From Commensalibacter papalotli (GTDB lineage: Bacteria; Pseudomonadota; Alphaproteobacteria; Acetobacterales; Acetobacteraceae), in NCBI RefSeq assembly GCF_947179115.1, contig NZ_CAMXCI010000004.1, positions 124,001 to 188,000 on the forward strand: 64,000 nt of DNA, written 5' to 3'. The notes beneath the pieces were generated by a model that ran no database searches, was not told the DNA's origin, and worked only from the letters and a program-made list of their open reading frames with translations. The position numbers and the translations under genes are program-made. Position 1 is the first letter of the stretch; each line of letters begins with the position of its first letter. Shown here one piece after another: positions 62,078 through 64,000 of the stretch.

Positions 62078-63511
62078 ATGAGCGTAACAAAATTAAAACA
62101 TTTTATTAATGGAAAATTTGTTGAAGCTAAGTCTTCTGAGTATTTTGATCTTATCAGCCCAGTAACTGGCAAAGTGATTGCCCAGTCCCCTATTGCTACT
62201 CAAGAAGAAGTAGACGCAGCATACGCAGCTGCCAAAGAGGCATTTAAAGTGTGGGGCAGAACAACCCCGTCTGAACGTCAAAAAGCTTTGTTAAAATTGG
62301 CTGATGCAATTGAAGCAAACAGCGATGCACTCGTTGACGCACAAAGCCGTAACACAGGACAAATCAAATCCTTAATCGCATCTGAAGAAGTTGCGGTTTC
62401 TGCGGATCAAGTTCGTTTCTTTGCTGGTGCTGCACGTTGTTTAGAAGGCAAAGCAACAGGTGAGTATATGCACGGATTAACCTCCAGCATTCGCCGTGAA
62501 CCTTTGGGTGTTGTTGGCCAAGTTGCGCCTTGGAACTATCCTTTAATGATGGCTATTTGGAAAATTATTCCTGCATTGGCTGCGGGTAACACGGTTGTAC
62601 TAAAACCGAGTGATACAACACCAGAAAGCACTTTGTTGCTTGCTGAAATCGCAGCACCTTTCTTCCCAGAAGGCGCAATTAACGTTCTTCTTGGTAAAGC
62701 TGCAACTGGATCACAAATCGTTTCTCATAAAACAGCAGCACTCGTTTCTATTACAGGCTCTGTTCGTGCTGGGATGGCTGTTGCTGAATCCGCTGCAAAA
62801 AACCTCACCCGTGCACATTTAGAATTAGGTGGCAAAGCGCCAGTTGTTGTGTTTGCTGATGCTGATCTTGAAAAAGCTGCTGCTCATATCGCCATGACTG
62901 GGTTCTTTAACGCAGGTCAAGATTGTACTGCAGCGACCCGCGTATTGGTTGAAGAATCTGTTCATGATAAATTCCTTGCTCTTCTTGCGAAAGAAGCAAA
63001 AGCAACTAAGTTTGGTTCTCCAGATGACAGTGATGCGCTTTATGGTGCATTAAATAATGAAAATCAATTAAAACATGTTCAAGGCTTTATTGATCGTCTG
63101 CCTCCTCATGCAAAAATCCAAGCTGGTGGTAAAGCAGGCAATCGTGAAGGCTTCTATTTCGAAGCAACCGTTATTAGTCATCTGAAACAAGATGATGAAG
63201 TTGTTCAAAAAGAAATCTTTGGCCCAGTGATTACTGTTCAAAGCTTCAAGGACGAAGCAGACGGCGTATTCAAAGCAAATGACGTAGAATTTGGATTAGC
63301 ATCCAGCGTTTGGACTAAAAATCATGCACGTGCAACACGCCTTTCACGTGATCTAGACTTTGGAACCGTATGGATTAACACCCATATTCCTTTAGTTGGT
63401 GAAATGCCTCATGGTGGTTTCAAACATTCTGGTTATGGTAAAGATTTATCTTCATATGGTTTAGAAGAATATACACGCGTTAAACACGTTATGGCCTCTA
63501 ACGAAGACTAG
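62078..63511 (+). CDS. patD: Aldehyde dehydrogenase, gamma-aminobutyraldehyde type (PatD-like)
   Basis: A 477-residue NAD-dependent cytoplasmic aldehyde dehydrogenase. It has VGQVAPWNYPLMMAIWKIIP, the glycine motif SITGSVRAGMAVA, the catalytic Glu in HLELGGKAPVVVF and catalytic Cys in FFNAGQDCTAATR. The blocks RFFAGAARCLEG, NAGQDCTAA, LASSVWTKNHARA and NTHIPLVGEMPHGG... follow E. coli PatD closely; betaine aldehyde dehydrogenase is a second choice. It would convert 4-aminobutanal to GABA. AAAGGAATC precedes the ATG. Confidence 0.88.
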   Translation: MSVTKLKHFINGKFVEAKSSEYFDLISPVTGKVIAQSPIATQEEVDAAYAAAKEAFKVWGRTTPSERQKALLKLADAIEANSDALVDAQSRNTGQIKSLIASEEVAVSADQVRFFAGAARCLEGKATGEYMHGLTSSIRREPLGVVGQVAPWNYPLMMAIWKIIPALAAGNTVVLKPSDTTPESTLLLAEIAAPFFPEGAINVLLGKAATGSQIVSHKTAALVSITGSVRAGMAVAESAAKNLTRAHLELGGKAPVVVFADADLEKAAAHIAMTGFFNAGQDCTAATRVLVEESVHDKFLALLAKEAKATKFGSPDDSDALYGALNNENQLKHVQGFIDRLPPHAKIQAGGKAGNREGFYFEATVISHLKQDDEVVQKEIFGPVITVQSFKDEADGVFKANDVEFGLASSVWTKNHARATRLSRDLDFGTVWINTHIPLVGEMPHGGFKHSGYGKDLSSYGLEEYTRVKHVMASNED

Positions 63512-63521
63512 GATTTTTTGA

Positions 63522-64000
63522 ATGTCGAAAGAACAAAATAAAGCGTTAGTGCTCAAAGCACATAATATGCTCTTTTCTGATAAAGATATCAAAGCGCTAG
63601 AGCTTTATTTCTCGTCAGATTTTATCGAGCATTCCCCTTTGGTTGCTGATGGTATTCCTGGTTTGAAAGAACTCGTCGCAAGCTGTCCTGACATGGACTA
63701 TAAAGTCAGCCGTGTATTGGGTGATGATAATGGTCTTGTTGCACTGCATGGGCGCTTTGTCGGGCTTGATGAAAACCCATTGGTTGGATTTGATATTTAT
63801 CGTGTAGAAAATGGTAAAATCGTCGAACATTGGGATGGTCTGGTTGCTGAAGCAGAAAAAAATATCAGTGGTCGTAGCCAACTTGATGGTCCTAGCGAAG
63901 TTGATTCAAACGCAGATAGTGAAGCCAACCGTCAATTGGTTAAAAAATTCTTTACTGAAACCTTAATTGGTGGCGATTACAGCGGTTTTGAACGCTATAG
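63522..64000 (+). CDS. SnoaL/NTF2-like protein, 3' end outside window
   Basis: 159 residues are visible. The frame from ATG 63522 (MSKEQNKALVLKAHNMLFSD, then FIEHSPLVADGIPGLKEL) is a SnoaL-like alpha/beta cone domain; a second copy appears to start at ANRQLVKKFFTETLIGGDYS when the window ends, so it may be a double-domain protein. It follows the aldehyde dehydrogenase after 10 bases, probably co-transcribed. It may act on a small ligand; function unknown. The frame runs to base 64000 without a stop. Confidence 0.75.
   Translation, partial: MSKEQNKALVLKAHNMLFSDKDIKALELYFSSDFIEHSPLVADGIPGLKELVASCPDMDYKVSRVLGDDNGLVALHGRFVGLDENPLVGFDIYRVENGKIVEHWDGLVAEAEKNISGRSQLDGPSEVDSNADSEANRQLVKKFFTETLIGGDYSGFERY

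Overview
The window is AT-rich alphaproteobacterial chromosome. The gene sets scpA-scpB-tatB-tatC-serS, murA-hisG-hisD-infA-maf and rng-yacG-tRNA-Phe, a Hint-domain surface protein and a Tat-exported FAD dehydrogenase paired with a triheme cytochrome c all point to Acetobacteraceae. An AT-rich insect-associated acetic acid bacterium such as Commensalibacter is my best guess, made from gene content only.

Layout. 1-1.3 kb: the 3' part of an AAA ATPase fused to a DUF4435/TOPRIM-like domain, an architecture seen in fused PARIS-type phage defence. 1.3-13.3 kb: mostly housekeeping (YbdG-type channel, PabB-PabC fusion, TyrS, a Mop protein, AdhE, an NDUFAF6-like protein, SodB, YajC), plus two paralogous secreted proteins built from 17-residue repeats. 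13.4-17.1 kb: an accessory block with a DUF815 ATPase, a frameshifted small membrane gene, a phage neck-terminator-like protein, a metzincin-like protease and an exported partner; this could be an unusual effector/immunity module. 17.2-26.4 kb: core genes (serS, tatC, tatB, scpB, scpA, a SPOR protein, argS, dgt, xth); tatA is missing from its usual place. 26.4-30.7 kb: tandem DXD glycosyltransferases and two related exported proteins. 30.7-36.9 kb: glk, a short basic protein, dcd, murA, hisG, hisD, infA and maf.

36.9-47.3 kb: about 10.4 kb of foreign or decaying DNA separates maf from rng and yacG, which are usually its neighbours. It holds a GT61 glycosyltransferase, a broken sugar O-acetyltransferase, wreckage of a two-partner-secretion/CDI-like locus (TpsA pieces, three broken lipoprotein genes, a broken TpsB barrel), an intact 1218-residue AIDA-like adhesin ending in a Hint self-processing domain, and another gene remnant. 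Most of these remnants can be seen only by joining reading frames.

47.3-54.3 kb: rng, yacG, tRNA-Phe, an orphan ribbon-helix-helix regulator with two matching palindromes, ProP and two glycosyltransferases. 55-58 kb: a spermidine-dehydrogenase-like flavoenzyme and a triheme cytochrome c. With the PatD-like aldehyde dehydrogenase at 62 kb they suggest periplasmic spermidine oxidation followed by 4-aminobutanal oxidation to GABA. 59-61.7 kb: a four-gene membrane cluster (candidate GT-C enzyme, GtrA, UbiA-type phosphoribosyltransferase, divergent PAP2) that resembles the mycobacterial decaprenyl-phosphate pentose pathway. The window ends inside a SnoaL-like gene.
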